DNA of 64,000 nt from Sphingomonas sp. G-3-2-10. Its GTDB lineage: Bacteria; Pseudomonadota; Alphaproteobacteria; Sphingomonadales; Sphingomonadaceae. Numbering within the stretch: position 1 is the stretch's first letter; every line of letters starts with the position of its first letter. Both the position numbers and the translations under genes were made by a program. The DNA lies in contig NZ_JABBFY010000001.1 of NCBI RefSeq assembly GCF_012927115.1, forward strand, positions 2,294,001-2,358,000, written 5' to 3'. Shown piece after piece: positions 9,832-18,294 of this stretch. The notes beneath the pieces were generated by a model. That model was given only the letters and a program-made list of their open reading frames with translations, was not told the origin of the DNA and ran no database searches.

Positions 9832-10523
9832 CAGCCCTCGGGCGCCAGCCGGTAGCCCGCGCCGCGCACCGTGTGGAGGATCGGCGTGGCGAAGCCTTCC
9901 TCGATCTTGCGGCGCAGGCGGCTCATATGGACGTCGACCACGTTCGATCCGGGGTCGAAATGATAGTTCCAGATCTTCTCGATCATCATCGTGCGGGTCA
10001 CCACCTGCCCCGCATTGCGCGCGAGATATTCGAGCAGGTTGAACTCGCGGCTCCCCAGCGGGATCGCTCGCCCCTGCCGGCTGACGGTGCGGCCGAGCAG
10101 GTCGATCTCCAGATCGCCGACGACCAGCCGGGTCACCTGCACCTCCGCCGCCCGGCGTTCCTCGCGGCGGAGCAGGGCCTCGATTCGGGCGAGCAGTTCG
10201 GCGAAGGAGAAGGGCTTGGCGAGATAGTCGTCCGCGCCGGCATGGAGGCCGTCGATCCGGTCGTCGACCGCACCGAGCGCGGACAGCACCAGCGCCGGGG
10301 TGCGGATACCGGCGGCGCGCACCGCGCCGATCATCGCGAGCCCGTCGAGCCCCGGCAGCATCCGGTCGACGATCATCGCATCGAATATGCCTTCGCTGGC
10401 AAGGAACAGGCCGTCGCGGCCATTGGCGGCGATCTCCACCGAGAAGCCGGCCTCGCCCAGTCCCTTGGCGAGATAGGCCGCAGCCGCGCCGTCATCTTCG
10501 ACGATCAGAATCTTGCGGGTCAT
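9831..10523 (-). CDS. OmpR-family response regulator
   Basis: This 230-residue regulator has a receiver domain (2-118) with the acidic pair D10/D11, phospho-acceptor D53 in MIVDRMLPG and K104 in YLAKPFS. The winged-helix DNA-binding domain (about 132-228) carries SREFNLLEYLARN and the recognition segment NVVDVHMSRLRRKI, ending HTVRGAGYRLAPEG. The start at 10523 (MTRKILIVEDD) matches the family; the upstream extension is part of the leader hairpin. Cognate partner of the overlapping kinase gene. It probably controls itself or the Lys-rich peptide gene upstream, but no binding site is proven. Confidence 0.94.
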   Translation of the reverse strand: MTRKILIVEDDGAAAAYLAKGLGEAGFSVEIAANGRDGLFLASEGIFDAMIVDRMLPGLDGLAMIGAVRAAGIRTPALVLSALGAVDDRIDGLHAGADDYLAKPFSFAELLARIEALLRREERRAAEVQVTRLVVGDLEIDLLGRTVSRQGRAIPLGSREFNLLEYLARNAGQVVTRTMMIEKIWNYHFDPGSNVVDVHMSRLRRKIEEGFATPILHTVRGAGYRLAPEG

Positions 10524-10550
10524 CGCTGCTCGGCTCCGCTGGGGCGGTAC

Positions 10551-10616
10551 GGCCCGCTCCCCCGCCCGGCCACCCATAGGTTACTTCCGCTGGGTGACCG
10601 GGCGGGGGAGCGGGCC
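10551..10616 (-). repeat. 26-bp near-perfect inverted repeat in the response-regulator leader
   Basis: The arms at 10551-10576 and 10591-10616 are complementary at 25 of 26 positions, with a 14-base loop. The right arm ends 28 bases before the regulator start codon. Such a long stem in the leader would be very stable in RNA. It has no T run and no neighbouring transposase. Confidence 0.85.
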
Positions 10617-10645
10617 GGCGCCGAACGACAGAGGTAATACGCAAG

Positions 10646-10677
10646 GCGGCCGGCGGAAAGGGGATCCCGCCGGCCGC
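10646..10677 (-). terminator. Stem-loop after the Asr-like peptide gene
   Basis: Perfect 11-bp inverted repeat GCGGCCGGCGG / CCGCCGGCCGC with a 10-base loop, 37 bases after the stop of the Lys-rich peptide gene. Only CCTTG follows on the minus strand, so it is at best a partial terminator. Confidence 0.5.
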
Positions 10678-10713
10678 GCCATCTCCCAGGGGCAAGGGGG
10701 AGAGGATGCGAGG

Positions 10714-10875
10714 TCAGTCGGTCTTCTTCTCGGTCTTCGATGCCTTGGCCGGCTTGGCAGCCTTGGTCTTGTGGACCTTCGCGGTCTTCGCGGGGTGGGT
10801 GCCGGTAGCGGCCATTGCCGGCGCGGCGATCAGCGCGGCTGCGGCGAGGACGGGAGCGATGAAACGAACCTTCAT
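10714..10875 (-). CDS. Small exported Lys/Ala-rich peptide, Asr-like
   Basis: This is a 53-residue protein. Residues 1-22 are a clear Sec signal peptide (MKVRFIAPVLAAAALIAAPA then MAA). The mature part is about 30 residues, strongly basic, made of Lys, Ala, Thr and Pro with KAAKPAKASK-type runs. In composition it recalls the acid-shock protein Asr of enterobacteria, which is induced through two-component regulators; this is a resemblance, not a proven homology. The ATG at 10875 has a GGAGA site 8 bases upstream. It lies between the adk terminator and the two-component genes, all on the same strand. Confidence 0.7.
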   Translation of the reverse strand: MKVRFIAPVLAAAALIAAPAMAATGTHPAKTAKVHKTKAAKPAKASKTEKKTD

Positions 10876-10961
10876 GATGCGATCTCCGTAACGGCCGGCA
10901 ATGCGTCGGTCCGTTGAGATGCTTCTACGCCGCCCCGCCCCGGTGATTCGGTGACGGCGGG

Positions 10962-10977
10962 ATGAAATGTTTTTCAT
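10962..10977. promoter_or_regulatory. Candidate operator upstream of the Asr-like peptide gene
   Basis: Short palindrome ATGAAA-N4-TTTCAT, 87 bases before the peptide start codon, in an otherwise GC-rich gap. It could be a regulator site. No clear -35/-10 pair was found next to it. Confidence 0.3.
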
Positions 10978-11002
10978 GTTCGGGCGCGGGACCGCGGATA
11001 CG

Positions 11003-11032
11003 AAAAGGGCGCCTCCGTTGCCGGAGGCGCCC
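11003..11032 (-). terminator. Terminator after adk (end of the spc operon)
   Basis: An 11-bp stem GGGCGCCTCCG / CGGAGGCGCCC with a 4-base loop, followed by CTTTTCG on the minus strand. It lies 24 bases after the adk stop and marks where the spc operon ends here. Confidence 0.85.
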
Positions 11033-11055
11033 CTTCGAATTTCCCGACAGAGCCC

Positions 11056-11709
11056 TCAGGCCCTGCCGTCGAGGATCGCTTCGATCGCCACGGTCACCTC
11101 GCCGATATCGGCCATGCCGTCGACGCGGCTGACGATGCCGCGCGCTTCGTAGATCGGCAGGATCGGCGCGGTCTTGGCGCGATATTCCGCCATGCGCGTG
11201 CGCACGGTTTCCTCGTTATCGTCGGGACGGCGCTTGAACTCGTGATTGCCGCACACGTCGCACGTATCGGCCACCGCGGGCAGCTTGAACTTGTCGTGGT
11301 AGTTCGCACCGCACTTCGCGCAGCTGAAGCGGCCGGTGATGCGCTCGACCAGCGCATCCTCGTCCACAGCCAGTTCGATCACATGATCGAGATGCCGGCC
11401 ATGCGCTTCGAGGATCGCGTCGAGCGACGCGGCCTGGGGCGCGGTGCGCGGATAGCCGTCGAAGATCGTGCCCTGCTCCGCCGACAGTGTCGCGAGGCGA
11501 TCGTCGATCAGCGCCGAGACGATCTCGTCGGAAACGAGCGCGCCAGAATCCATCACGGCCGCGACCTGATGACCGAGAGGCGTATCGGCCGTGCGCGCCG
11601 CCCGCAGCATGTCGCCGGTGGAAAGCTGGACCATGCCCCGGTCCGCTTCCAGACGGCTCGCCTGGGTGCCCTTGCCGGCTCCAGGCGGGCCCAACAGGAT
11701 GATGTTCAA
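11056..11709 (-). CDS. adk: Adenylate kinase
   Basis: Adk, 217 residues, converts ATP and AMP to two ADP. It has the P-loop GPPGAGKGTQA, the DGYPRT motif and a long LID domain. The LID holds two CxxC pairs (CAKCGANYH and CDVCGNHEF), the structural zinc site found in many Gram-positive and some proteobacterial enzymes. It lies 25 bases after secY, as in other spc operons, but is followed by a terminator instead of rpsM. Confidence 0.98.
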   Translation of the reverse strand: MNIILLGPPGAGKGTQASRLEADRGMVQLSTGDMLRAARTADTPLGHQVAAVMDSGALVSDEIVSALIDDRLATLSAEQGTIFDGYPRTAPQAASLDAILEAHGRHLDHVIELAVDEDALVERITGRFSCAKCGANYHDKFKLPAVADTCDVCGNHEFKRRPDDNEETVRTRMAEYRAKTAPILPIYEARGIVSRVDGMADIGEVTVAIEAILDGRA

Positions 11710-11734
11710 AGCACTCTCCCCTTACGCCCGCTGA

Positions 11735-13081
11735 TTAGCGCTGACGTCCCTTGAGCTTCGCCTTCTTGATCAGGTCGCCATACTGGTGCGCCAGCAAGTG
11801 CGACTGGATCTGCGTCACCGTGTCCATCGTCACGTTCACGACGATGAGCAGGCTGGTGCCGCCCATCAGGAACGGGATGCCCAGCTGGGCGAACGCCCAT
11901 TCCGGCACCAGGCAGATCGCGGTCAGATACAGCGCGCCGATCACGGTGATGCGCGTCAGCACATAATCGAAGTAGGCTTCGGTATTCTTGCCCGGACGGA
12001 TGCCCGGAATGAACCCGCCATAGCGCTTCAGATTGTCGGCCGTCTCCTCGGGATTGAACACCACGGCGGTGTAGAAGAACGAGAAGAAGATGATGCCGAA
12101 GCCATACAGCAGCATGTAGATCGTCGAACCGTGACGCAGGTTCGCGTTGAGCCAGACCAGAGTCTCGCCCCACAGCGTCTCGGTGTTGGTCGGCGTGCCG
12201 GTGAACTGCACGATCGTCAGCGGCAGCAGCAGCAGCGACGAGGCGAAGATCGGCGGAATCACGCCCGCGGTGTTCAGCTTGAGCGGCAGATGGCTGCGCT
12301 CGGCCTGTACGCCGCGCGCGGTCTGGCGCTTGGGATACTGGATCAGGATGCGACGCTGGGCGCGCTCCATGAAGCAGATGAACAGAACGATCGCGACGAC
12401 GACGAAGATGATGCTCAGCAGCACCAGCGCGTCGATCGAGCCGGTACGGCCCTGCTCGAACAGCTGGATCATCGTTTGCGGCAGGCGGGCGACGATGCCC
12501 GCCATGATGATCAGCGAGATGCCGTTGCCGATGCCGCGCGCCGTGATCTGCTCGCCGATCCACATCAGGAACAGCGTGCCGCCGACAAGGCTGACCACCG
12601 CGCCGATGCGGAACATGATGCCCGGATCGATCACGGCCGAGCCTGCGGACTCGAGGCCCGTGGCAATGAACCAGCCCTGGACGATGGTGAGCGCCACGGT
12701 GCCGTAGCGGGTATATTGGTTGAGGCGCTTGCGGCCGCTCTCGCCTTCCTTCTTGATCGCGGCGAGCGTCGGCGACAGCGACGTCGCGAGCTGCACGACG
12801 ATCGAGGCGGTGATGTAGGGCATCACGCCGAGCGCCACGACGGAAGCGCGGTTGAGCGCGCCGCCGGTGAAGTTGTTGAAGAAATCGAGCACGCCGCCCT
12901 GCATGCTGTTCGCAAGCAGCTCGAGCTGGGTGGGATCGATACCCGGAATCGGGACGTAGCTGAGCAGCCGGAACACGATCAGAGCGCCGAGGGTGAACCA
13001 CAGGCGCTTCTTGAGGTCGGTCGCCTGCCCGAACTTGGACAGGCTGATGCTGGATGCGAGTTGGTCGGCTGCGGATGCCAT
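11735..13081 (-). CDS. secY: Preprotein translocase subunit SecY
   Basis: SecY, 448 residues, is the ten-helix channel of the Sec translocon. It starts with the cytosolic segment DLKKRLWFTLGALIVFRLLSYVPIPGIDP, contains the plug and lateral-gate helices and conserved GNGISLII and FFYTAVVFNPEE loops, and ends in a basic tail (IKKAKLKGRQR). It is separated from rplO by 179 bases containing two small hairpins, so it may have extra regulation relative to the upstream ribosomal genes. Confidence 0.98.
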   Translation of the reverse strand: MASAADQLASSISLSKFGQATDLKKRLWFTLGALIVFRLLSYVPIPGIDPTQLELLANSMQGGVLDFFNNFTGGALNRASVVALGVMPYITASIVVQLATSLSPTLAAIKKEGESGRKRLNQYTRYGTVALTIVQGWFIATGLESAGSAVIDPGIMFRIGAVVSLVGGTLFLMWIGEQITARGIGNGISLIIMAGIVARLPQTMIQLFEQGRTGSIDALVLLSIIFVVVAIVLFICFMERAQRRILIQYPKRQTARGVQAERSHLPLKLNTAGVIPPIFASSLLLLPLTIVQFTGTPTNTETLWGETLVWLNANLRHGSTIYMLLYGFGIIFFSFFYTAVVFNPEETADNLKRYGGFIPGIRPGKNTEAYFDYVLTRITVIGALYLTAICLVPEWAFAQLGIPFLMGGTSLLIVVNVTMDTVTQIQSHLLAHQYGDLIKKAKLKGRQR

Positions 13082-13188
13082 GTGCGTAATCGTCCCGAAA
13101 CAGAAACGGCGGCGAGCGCTGAAAATCGCCCCCCGCCGCTCATATAGGTACGCTTGCGAGCTTGTCTAACCTCGGAAGCGAAATGTCG

Positions 13189-13249
13189 CCCGGCCGATGC
13201 CGGGCCCCAGCTGCGAGCGGCCCGAAGCTGGCCCCGGCCGAAGCCGGGG
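13189..13249. repeat. Two tetraloop hairpins between rplO and secY
   Basis: Two related stem-loops lie in the 179-base gap: CCCGGC-CGAT-GCCGGG at 13189-13204 and CCCCGGC-CGAA-GCCGGGG at 13232-13249. Read on the minus strand, the second has a UUCG-type tetraloop. They could stabilise or process the mRNA, or be dispersed intergenic palindromes. Confidence 0.6.
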
Positions 13250-13260
13250 AACAGCGCAGG

Positions 13261-13803
13261 TTACGCCTTCTTGCCGGCGGCCTTCTTGGCGGCAATGACC
13301 TTCTGCACCGTGCGGTGCTTGGCCTTGGCCTTCTCGGCAGCCGGAACGATCTCGGGGATCGTCACCGAACCGCCGGCCTTCTGAACCGCTTCGATCGCGC
13401 CCTTCGACGCGCCGGCGACCGTGAAGTTCAGCTTCGCCTTCAGTTCGCCCTTGCCGAGCAGGCGCACGCCGTCCTTGCCGCCGCGGGTCAGGCCCGCTGC
13501 GTTGAGTTCGGCCTGGGTGATGTCGGTCGCGGTCAGCTTGCCCGAATCGATCGCCTTCTGGATCGCGCCCAGGTTCACCTCGGCATAATCCTTGGCGAAG
13601 ATGTTGTTGAAGCCGCGCTTCGGGATGCGCATGTGGAGCGGCATCTGGCCGCCCTCGAAACCGTTGATCGAAACGCCCTCGCGGCTGTTCTGGCCCTTCT
13701 GACCACGGGCTGCCGTCTTGCCGGCGCCCGAGCCGATGCCACGGCCGACGCGGAAGCGGCTCTTGCGGGCACCCTGGTTGTCGCGGATGTCGTTCAGTTT
13801 CAT
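13261..13803 (-). CDS. rplO: 50S ribosomal protein L15
   Basis: L15, 180 residues, starts [22 protein letters not shown]. It has the [20 protein letters not shown] flexible N-terminal part that threads into 23S rRNA and a Lys-rich tail (ending [10 protein letters not shown]), a little longer than the usual 150 residues. The ATG at 13803 gives the family start; an alternative lies three codons upstream. It follows rpmD by 130 bases, with a hairpin in the gap. Confidence 0.97.
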   Translation of the reverse strand: MKLNDIRDNQGARKSRFRVGRGIGSGAGKTAARGQKGQNSREGVSINGFEGGQMPLHMRIPKRGFNNIFAKDYAEVNLGAIQKAIDSGKLTATDITQAELNAAGLTRGGKDGVRLLGKGELKAKLNFTVAGASKGAIEAVQKAGGSVTIPEIVPAAEKAKAKHRTVQKVIAAKKAAGKKA

Positions 13804-13850
13804 GTGTTGCACTCGCTTTCGCTTTTGTCGCGCTTGGAAGGAAATTGGAA

Positions 13851-13870
13851 AGGGGGCCGCTTAGCCCCCT
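13851..13870 (-). repeat. Stem-loop between rpmD and rplO
   Basis: 7-bp inverted repeat AGGGGGC / GCCCCCT with a 6-base loop, followed on the minus strand by TTTCCAATTTCC. A weak terminator or processing hairpin inside the spc operon. Confidence 0.5.
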
Positions 13871-13933
13871 CCCCCCAGCTTGTCACTGGTTATCTGTCGC
13901 CTGGATTCAGCCGGATGGCTGAAGTTCGGGGCC

Positions 13934-14110
13934 TTAGCCCTGAACTTCGACCATGTGCTGCACCTTGCGGATCATGCCGCGAACCTCGGGGGTATCCTCG
14001 AGCTCCGACACGCGGTGCATCTTGTTGAGGCCCAGGCCGATCAGCGTCGCGCGCTGATCCTTGGTGCGGCGGATCGGCGAACCGGTCTGCTTGATCTTGA
14101 TCTTCGCCAT
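13934..14110 (-). CDS. rpmD: 50S ribosomal protein L30
   Basis: This short gene encodes 58 residues, beginning [19 protein letters not shown], with the L30 core [20 protein letters not shown] and ending [10 protein letters not shown] (stop TAA). Length and position between rpsE and rplO are standard. It starts 6 bases after the rpsE stop. Confidence 0.97.
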   Translation of the reverse strand: MAKIKIKQTGSPIRRTKDQRATLIGLGLNKMHRVSELEDTPEVRGMIRKVQHMVEVQG

Positions 14111-14116
14111 GTCAGC

Positions 14117-14830
14117 TTACTCCGCGATCGCTGCGGCATCGGCCTCGGCGGTCTGCGAACCACCACGGCCGAGCAGGTCGGCGATCTTCTTGCCGCGACG
14201 CTGCGCAACGCTCTTCGGCGAGGTCTGCTCGCCAAGCGCTTCGAAGGTCGCACGGATCATGTTGTACGGGTTCGACGTGCCGACCGACTTGGTCACCACA
14301 TCGGCCACGCCCAGCGATTCGAAGACGGCGCGCATCGGGCCGCCCGCGATGATGCCGGTGCCCTGGGGCGCCGAACGAACAGTCACGCGACCGGCACCGA
14401 AGTGGCCGTTGCCGTCGTGATGCAGCGTGCGGCCTTCCTTCAGCGGAATGCGGATCATCGCCTTCTTCGCCGAAGCGGTCGCCTTCGAGATGGCTTCCGG
14501 CACTTCGCGCGCCTTGCCATGACCGAAGCCGACACGGCCCTTGCCGTCGCCCACGACGACCAGCGCCGCGAAGCCGAAGCGCTTGCCGCCCTTCACCGTC
14601 TTCGAGACGCGGTTGATGTGAACCAGCTTCTCGATCAGCTCTTCGCCACCGTCCTCGGCGCCCTGGCCACGACGATCGTCGCGACGGCCACGGTTGCCGT
14701 CACGGCCGCCACGGCCACCGCCGCCCGGACCACCACGGCCACGGCCGCCACGCGGGCCACGGCCTTCGGTCGGCTGGCCGGCGTCCTGCGCCTCGACCGG
14801 AGCGTCGGTCGTGTTGATTTCATCGGCCAT
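14117..14830 (-). CDS. rpsE: 30S ribosomal protein S5 with Gly/Arg-rich N-terminal extension
   Basis: S5, 237 residues against about 165 in E. coli. The conserved part begins near residue 62 ([20 protein letters not shown]) and contains both RNA-binding and C-terminal domains ([29 protein letters not shown]). The extra N-terminal 60 residues are an acidic lead followed by an RGG-like tract rich in Gly, Arg and Asp. S5 helps decoding accuracy. It starts 2 bases after the rplR stop. Confidence 0.97.
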   Translation of the reverse strand: MADEINTTDAPVEAQDAGQPTEGRGPRGGRGRGGPGGGGRGGRDGNRGRRDDRRGQGAEDGGEELIEKLVHINRVSKTVKGGKRFGFAALVVVGDGKGRVGFGHGKAREVPEAISKATASAKKAMIRIPLKEGRTLHHDGNGHFGAGRVTVRSAPQGTGIIAGGPMRAVFESLGVADVVTKSVGTSNPYNMIRATFEALGEQTSPKSVAQRRGKKIADLLGRGGSQTAEADAAAIAE

Positions 14831-14832
14831 TC

Positions 14833-15192
14833 TTAGAACTCCAGTCCGCTCTCACGAGCGGCATCGGCCAGCGCCTTGACGCGGCCATGATAGAGGAAGC
14901 CACCGCGATCGAAGACGACCTGGGTGACGCCGGCCTTCTTCGCGGCTTCCGCCACGCGCTTGCCGACTTCCTGCGCCGCCGCGATGGTCGCGCCGGTCGC
15001 CTTGCCCTTGACGTCCTTGTCGATGGTCGAGGCCGACGCGAGCGTCTTGCCTTCGGCGTCGTCGATCACCTGGGCATAGATGTGCTTGCCCGAACGGTGC
15101 ACCGAGAGGCGCGCGCGGCCACCAGCACGCGCACGAAGCGCGGTACGGTTGCGGCGGCGCCGCTTCTCGAAGAGAGAGAGACCCTTGGTCAT
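14833..15192 (-). CDS. rplR: 50S ribosomal protein L18
   Basis: L18, 119 residues, binds 5S rRNA in the central protuberance. It starts [20 protein letters not shown] and has the family motifs [18 protein letters not shown] and [21 protein letters not shown]. Its start codon shares one base with the rplF stop, giving translational coupling. Confidence 0.98.
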   Translation of the reverse strand: MTKGLSLFEKRRRRNRTALRARAGGRARLSVHRSGKHIYAQVIDDAEGKTLASASTIDKDVKGKATGATIAAAQEVGKRVAEAAKKAGVTQVVFDRGGFLYHGRVKALADAARESGLEF

Positions 15193-15725
15193 TACTTCTT
15201 CTTCCCTTCCTTGCGGAAGATATACTCGCCGTCATACTTGATGCCCTTGCCCTTGTAGGGCTCGGGCTTCCGCCAACGGCGAATCTCGGCCGCGATCTGG
15301 CCGACCTTCTGCTTGTCGATTCCGGAGATCTCGACCGTGGTCTGATCCGGGGTCTTGATCTCGATGCCTTCCGGCACGTCGATGTCCACGTCGTGCGAAT
15401 AGCCGAGCTGAAGCTTCAGCTTCTTGCCCTGCGAGTTCGCGCGGTAGCCGACGCCGGTGATCAGGAGCTTCTTGGTGAAGCCCTCGGTCACGCCGGTCAC
15501 CAGGTTCTGGACCATCGTGCGCTGCATGCCCCAGAAGGCACGCGCCGACTTGCTGTCGTTGGCCGGCTTCACCAGGATGCCGCCATCGTCCAGCGTATAG
15601 CTGATCTCGTCGCGAAGCGTGAGCGAGAGGGCGCCCTTCGGGCCCTTCACGTTCAGCACGCCGCCGTCGATCGTCGCGGTCACGCCGCTCGGGATCGAAA
15701 TCGGCTTCTTGCCAATGCGGCTCAT
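15192..15725 (-). CDS. rplF: 50S ribosomal protein L6
   Basis: L6, 177 residues, with the N-terminal [15 protein letters not shown] and the C-terminal signature [24 protein letters not shown] region. It binds 23S rRNA near the factor-binding site. It overlaps the rpsH stop by one base (TGATG) and the rplR start by one base. Confidence 0.98.
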   Translation of the reverse strand: MSRIGKKPISIPSGVTATIDGGVLNVKGPKGALSLTLRDEISYTLDDGGILVKPANDSKSARAFWGMQRTMVQNLVTGVTEGFTKKLLITGVGYRANSQGKKLKLQLGYSHDVDIDVPEGIEIKTPDQTTVEISGIDKQKVGQIAAEIRRWRKPEPYKGKGIKYDGEYIFRKEGKKK

Positions 15726-16120
15726 CAGAACACCTCCGCCAGCACTTCGCCGCCGACATTCTGCTCGCGCGCTTCCGCGTCGGACAGAACGCCCTTGGGC
15801 GTCGAGACGATCGTGATGCCGAGGCCGTTGCGAACGCGCGGCAGTTCCTGCGAACCGCTGTACACGCGACGGCCGGGCTTCGAGATGCGCGCGACGTGCT
15901 TGATCGCCGGCTGACCCTCGAAATACTTCAGCTCGATGCGGATGCCGGCCGCGGGGCCCATCTGCTCGTCGCTGTAGCCACGGATATAGCCCTCACGCTG
16001 GAGGACGTCGAGAACCCGCGCACGAAGCTTCGACGCCGGAGTCAGGACGGAGTCCTTCCGGGCGCGCTGGCCGTTGCGGATGCGGGTGAGCATATCACCC
16101 AGGGGATCGGTCAATGCCAT
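15725..16120 (-). CDS. rpsH: 30S ribosomal protein S8
   Basis: S8, 131 residues, starts [18 protein letters not shown], with the C-terminal RNA-binding motif [19 protein letters not shown]. It binds 16S rRNA in the central domain and in E. coli also represses spc mRNA at rplE; whether that control exists here cannot be seen. It follows rpsN by 9 bases. Confidence 0.98.
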   Translation of the reverse strand: MALTDPLGDMLTRIRNGQRARKDSVLTPASKLRARVLDVLQREGYIRGYSDEQMGPAAGIRIELKYFEGQPAIKHVARISKPGRRVYSGSQELPRVRNGLGITIVSTPKGVLSDAEAREQNVGGEVLAEVF

Positions 16121-16129
16121 CTCTAGTCC

Positions 16130-16435
16130 TTACCAGCTCGACTTGGTGACGCCGGGGATCAGTCCCTTGTTGGACAGATCGCGCAGCATCACGCGGGCGA
16201 GACGGAACTTGCGGTAATAACCGCGCGGGCGGCCGGTGAGCTCGCACCGGTTACGGATGCGGGTCGGGTTCCCGTTGCGGGGAATCTCGGCCATGCGCAG
16301 CCGTGCGATCAGGCGCTCGGTCTCATCGAGCGACTGGTCCTTCGCCATTGCCTTGAGCTTCGCGTAACGGCCGGCATACTTCTTCACCAGCTTCTTGCGC
16401 TTCTCGTTCTTATTGATCGAACTCAGTTTCGCCAT
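16130..16435 (-). CDS. rpsN: 30S ribosomal protein S14
   Basis: S14, 101 residues, is the long zinc-free type: there are no CxxC pairs, and the signature [21 protein letters not shown] is present. It sits in the 30S head. It lies 19 bases after rplE. Confidence 0.98.
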   Translation of the reverse strand: MAKLSSINKNEKRKKLVKKYAGRYAKLKAMAKDQSLDETERLIARLRMAEIPRNGNPTRIRNRCELTGRPRGYYRKFRLARVMLRDLSNKGLIPGVTKSSW

Positions 16436-16454
16436 GACTTAAGCTCTCTTTCCC

Positions 16455-17036
16455 TTACGCTGCCTGCTTCGCTTCACCGTCCGCGAGCGGGAACGGGAAG
16501 CCGAAGAGACGGAGAAGCTCGCGAGCCTCGTCGTCGGTCTTAGCGGTGGTGGTCACGATGATATCCATGCCGCGCACCTTGTCGATGCGGTCATAGTTGA
16601 TCTCGGGGAACACGATCTGTTCCTTGATGCCCATGGCATAGTTGCCACGGCCGTCGAACGAATCCGGGTTCACGCCACGGAAATCGCGGATGCGGGGCAT
16701 CGCGATGGTGATCAGGCGATCGAGGAATTCGTACATGCGCTCGCGGCGAAGGGTAACCTTGCAACCGATCGGCATGCCTTCACGCAGCTTGAACTGCGCG
16801 ATCGACTTCTTCGCCTTGGTGACGACAGGCTTCTGGCCGGCGATCAGCTCCATTTCCTGGGCTGCCTGCTCGACCTTCTTCTTGTCCTGCGTGGCTTCGC
16901 CAACGCCCATGTTCAGCACGATCTTGGAGATCTTCGGGATCTCCATGACGTTCTTGTAGCCGAACTTCTCGGTCATCGCCTTGACGATTTCCGCGTCGTA
17001 CTTGGACCGCATGCGCGGCGTATATGCGTCAGCCAT
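16455..17036 (-). CDS. rplE: 50S ribosomal protein L5
   Basis: L5, 193 residues, contacts 5S rRNA and the P-site tRNA. It has [16 protein letters not shown] and the [19 protein letters not shown] region typical of the family, with a short C-terminal extension ending GEAKQAA. Its start overlaps the rplX coding region by 8 bases. Confidence 0.98.
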   Translation of the reverse strand: MADAYTPRMRSKYDAEIVKAMTEKFGYKNVMEIPKISKIVLNMGVGEATQDKKKVEQAAQEMELIAGQKPVVTKAKKSIAQFKLREGMPIGCKVTLRRERMYEFLDRLITIAMPRIRDFRGVNPDSFDGRGNYAMGIKEQIVFPEINYDRIDKVRGMDIIVTTTAKTDDEARELLRLFGFPFPLADGEAKQAA

Positions 17037-17346
17037 TGATGGCCTCCCCGGTCTTCACGGCGACACGAACCTTCTTGCCGTCGCGGGTCTCGAAACGGAC
17101 GCGCGTGGCCTTGCCATCGGCGGTCACGTGAGCGACCTTCGAGACATGCATCGGCGCGGGCGAGCGCTTCAGGCCACCCTGCGGGTCGCCCTGGCTCGGC
17201 TTGGTGTGACGGACGTGGACATTGATGCCCTCGACCACGACCTTGCCTTCTTTCGGCAGGGCCTGGATCACGTCGCCGGTCCGGCCCTTGTCCTTGCCGG
17301 ACAGGACGATGACGCGGTCACCCTTCTTGATCTTGGCGGCGGCCAT
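17029..17346 (-). CDS. rplX: 50S ribosomal protein L24
   Basis: L24, 105 residues, has a KOW motif near the start ([20 protein letters not shown]) and is an assembly-initiator protein that binds 23S rRNA near the tunnel exit. It starts 1 base after the rplN stop and its end overlaps rplE, so the three are tightly coupled. Confidence 0.98.
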   Translation of the reverse strand: MAAAKIKKGDRVIVLSGKDKGRTGDVIQALPKEGKVVVEGINVHVRHTKPSQGDPQGGLKRSPAPMHVSKVAHVTADGKATRVRFETRDGKKVRVAVKTGEAING

Positions 17347-17347
17347 T

Positions 17348-17716
17348 TTACAGCACCTCCGGCGCGAGCGAAATGATCTTCATGAAGCCCTTGTTGCGCA
17401 GCTCGCGCACCACCGGCCCGAAGATACGGGTGCCGATCGGCTCCTCGTTCTTGTTGACCAGCACCGCGGCATTGCCGTCGAAGCGGATCACCGAGCCATC
17501 GGCGCGGCGGATGTCCTTCGCGGTGCGGACGATGACGGCGCGGTGCACGTCACCCTTCTTCACCTTACCGCGGGGCTGTGCTTCCTTGATGCTGACGACG
17601 ATGATGTCGCCAACACCGGCCACGCGGCGCTTCGAGCCGCCCAGCACCTTGATGCACTGCACCCGCTTCGCGCCGCTGTTGTCAGCGACGTCGAGATTGG
17701 ACTGCATCTGGATCAT
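17348..17716 (-). CDS. rplN: 50S ribosomal protein L14
   Basis: L14, 122 residues, starts [21 protein letters not shown] and ends REKG-like [19 protein letters not shown]. It forms an inter-subunit bridge with 16S rRNA. It is the first gene of the classical spc operon. Here it is separated from rpsQ by 96 bases that contain a terminator-like hairpin. Confidence 0.98.
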   Translation of the reverse strand: MIQMQSNLDVADNSGAKRVQCIKVLGGSKRRVAGVGDIIVVSIKEAQPRGKVKKGDVHRAVIVRTAKDIRRADGSVIRFDGNAAVLVNKNEEPIGTRIFGPVVRELRNKGFMKIISLAPEVL

Positions 17717-17782
17717 CGATCCGGTTCCTTCTCTCTTGGCCTACCGGGACCAGCCTTTTTAGCTCTGGCCCGGGGGTTCCAC

Positions 17783-17805
17783 TAAAACACGGTCCCGAGG
17801 GACCG
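17783..17805 (-). terminator. Terminator-like hairpin between rpsQ and rplN (S10/spc border)
   Basis: Perfect 7-bp stem CGGTCCC / GGGACCG with a 2-base spacer at 17790-17805, followed on the minus strand by TGTTTTAG. It begins 8 bases after the rpsQ stop, at the border between the classical S10 and spc operons. The U run is short, so partial termination is more likely than complete. Confidence 0.6.
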
Positions 17806-17812
17806 GATGGCT

Positions 17813-18079
17813 TCAGGCGTCGGCCTTGGCGGGCGTCGCGTGGGTGTTCACCCGATCGATCACCTTCCAGGTCTTCAGCTTCGACATCGGTGCGGTCTCT
17901 TCGATCCGCACGGTCTCGCCGGCCTTGTATTCATTGCCCTCGTCATGGGCGTGATACTTCTTCGAGCGACGGATGATCTTGCCGTAGAGCGGGTGCTTGA
18001 CCTTGCGCTCCACGAGAACCACGACCGTCTTGTCGCCCTTGTCGGAAACCACGTTCCCGGTCAGCACGCGCTTCGGCAT
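17813..18079 (-). CDS. rpsQ: 30S ribosomal protein S17
   Basis: S17, 88 residues, has the OB-fold signature [27 protein letters not shown]. It is a primary binder of the 16S 5' domain. It is the last gene of the classical S10 operon and lies 10 bases after rpmC. Confidence 0.98.
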   Translation of the reverse strand: MPKRVLTGNVVSDKGDKTVVVLVERKVKHPLYGKIIRRSKKYHAHDEGNEYKAGETVRIEETAPMSKLKTWKVIDRVNTHATPAKADA

Positions 18080-18089
18080 GTCGAATTCC

Positions 18090-18293
18090 TTACTTCGCCG
18101 ACGAGCGCGAGCGCTCGTTCTGCAGCGTCTTGATACGGGCGATGTCGCGGCGCACTTCGCGCACGCGGCTCGGCTTCTCGAGCTGGCTCGTCGCAGCCTG
18201 GAAACGGAGGTTGAACGCCTCGCGCTTCAGGTTGCCGAGTTCCTCGGTCAGCTGATCTTCGGTCTTCGCCCGAAAGTCGGTAGCCTTGCTCAT
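18090..18293 (-). CDS. rpmC: 50S ribosomal protein L29
   Basis: L29, 67 residues, a two-helix hairpin at the tunnel exit, with [21 protein letters not shown] and [15 protein letters not shown]. It follows rplP by 1 base, the usual tight spacing. Confidence 0.97.
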   Translation of the reverse strand: MSKATDFRAKTEDQLTEELGNLKREAFNLRFQAATSQLEKPSRVREVRRDIARIKTLQNERSRSSAK

Positions 18294-18294
18294 C

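Noticed and set aside
10551..10616. 26-bp inverted repeat as insertion-sequence ends
   Set aside because: The arms are only 14 bases apart, and no transposase or target duplication is visible.
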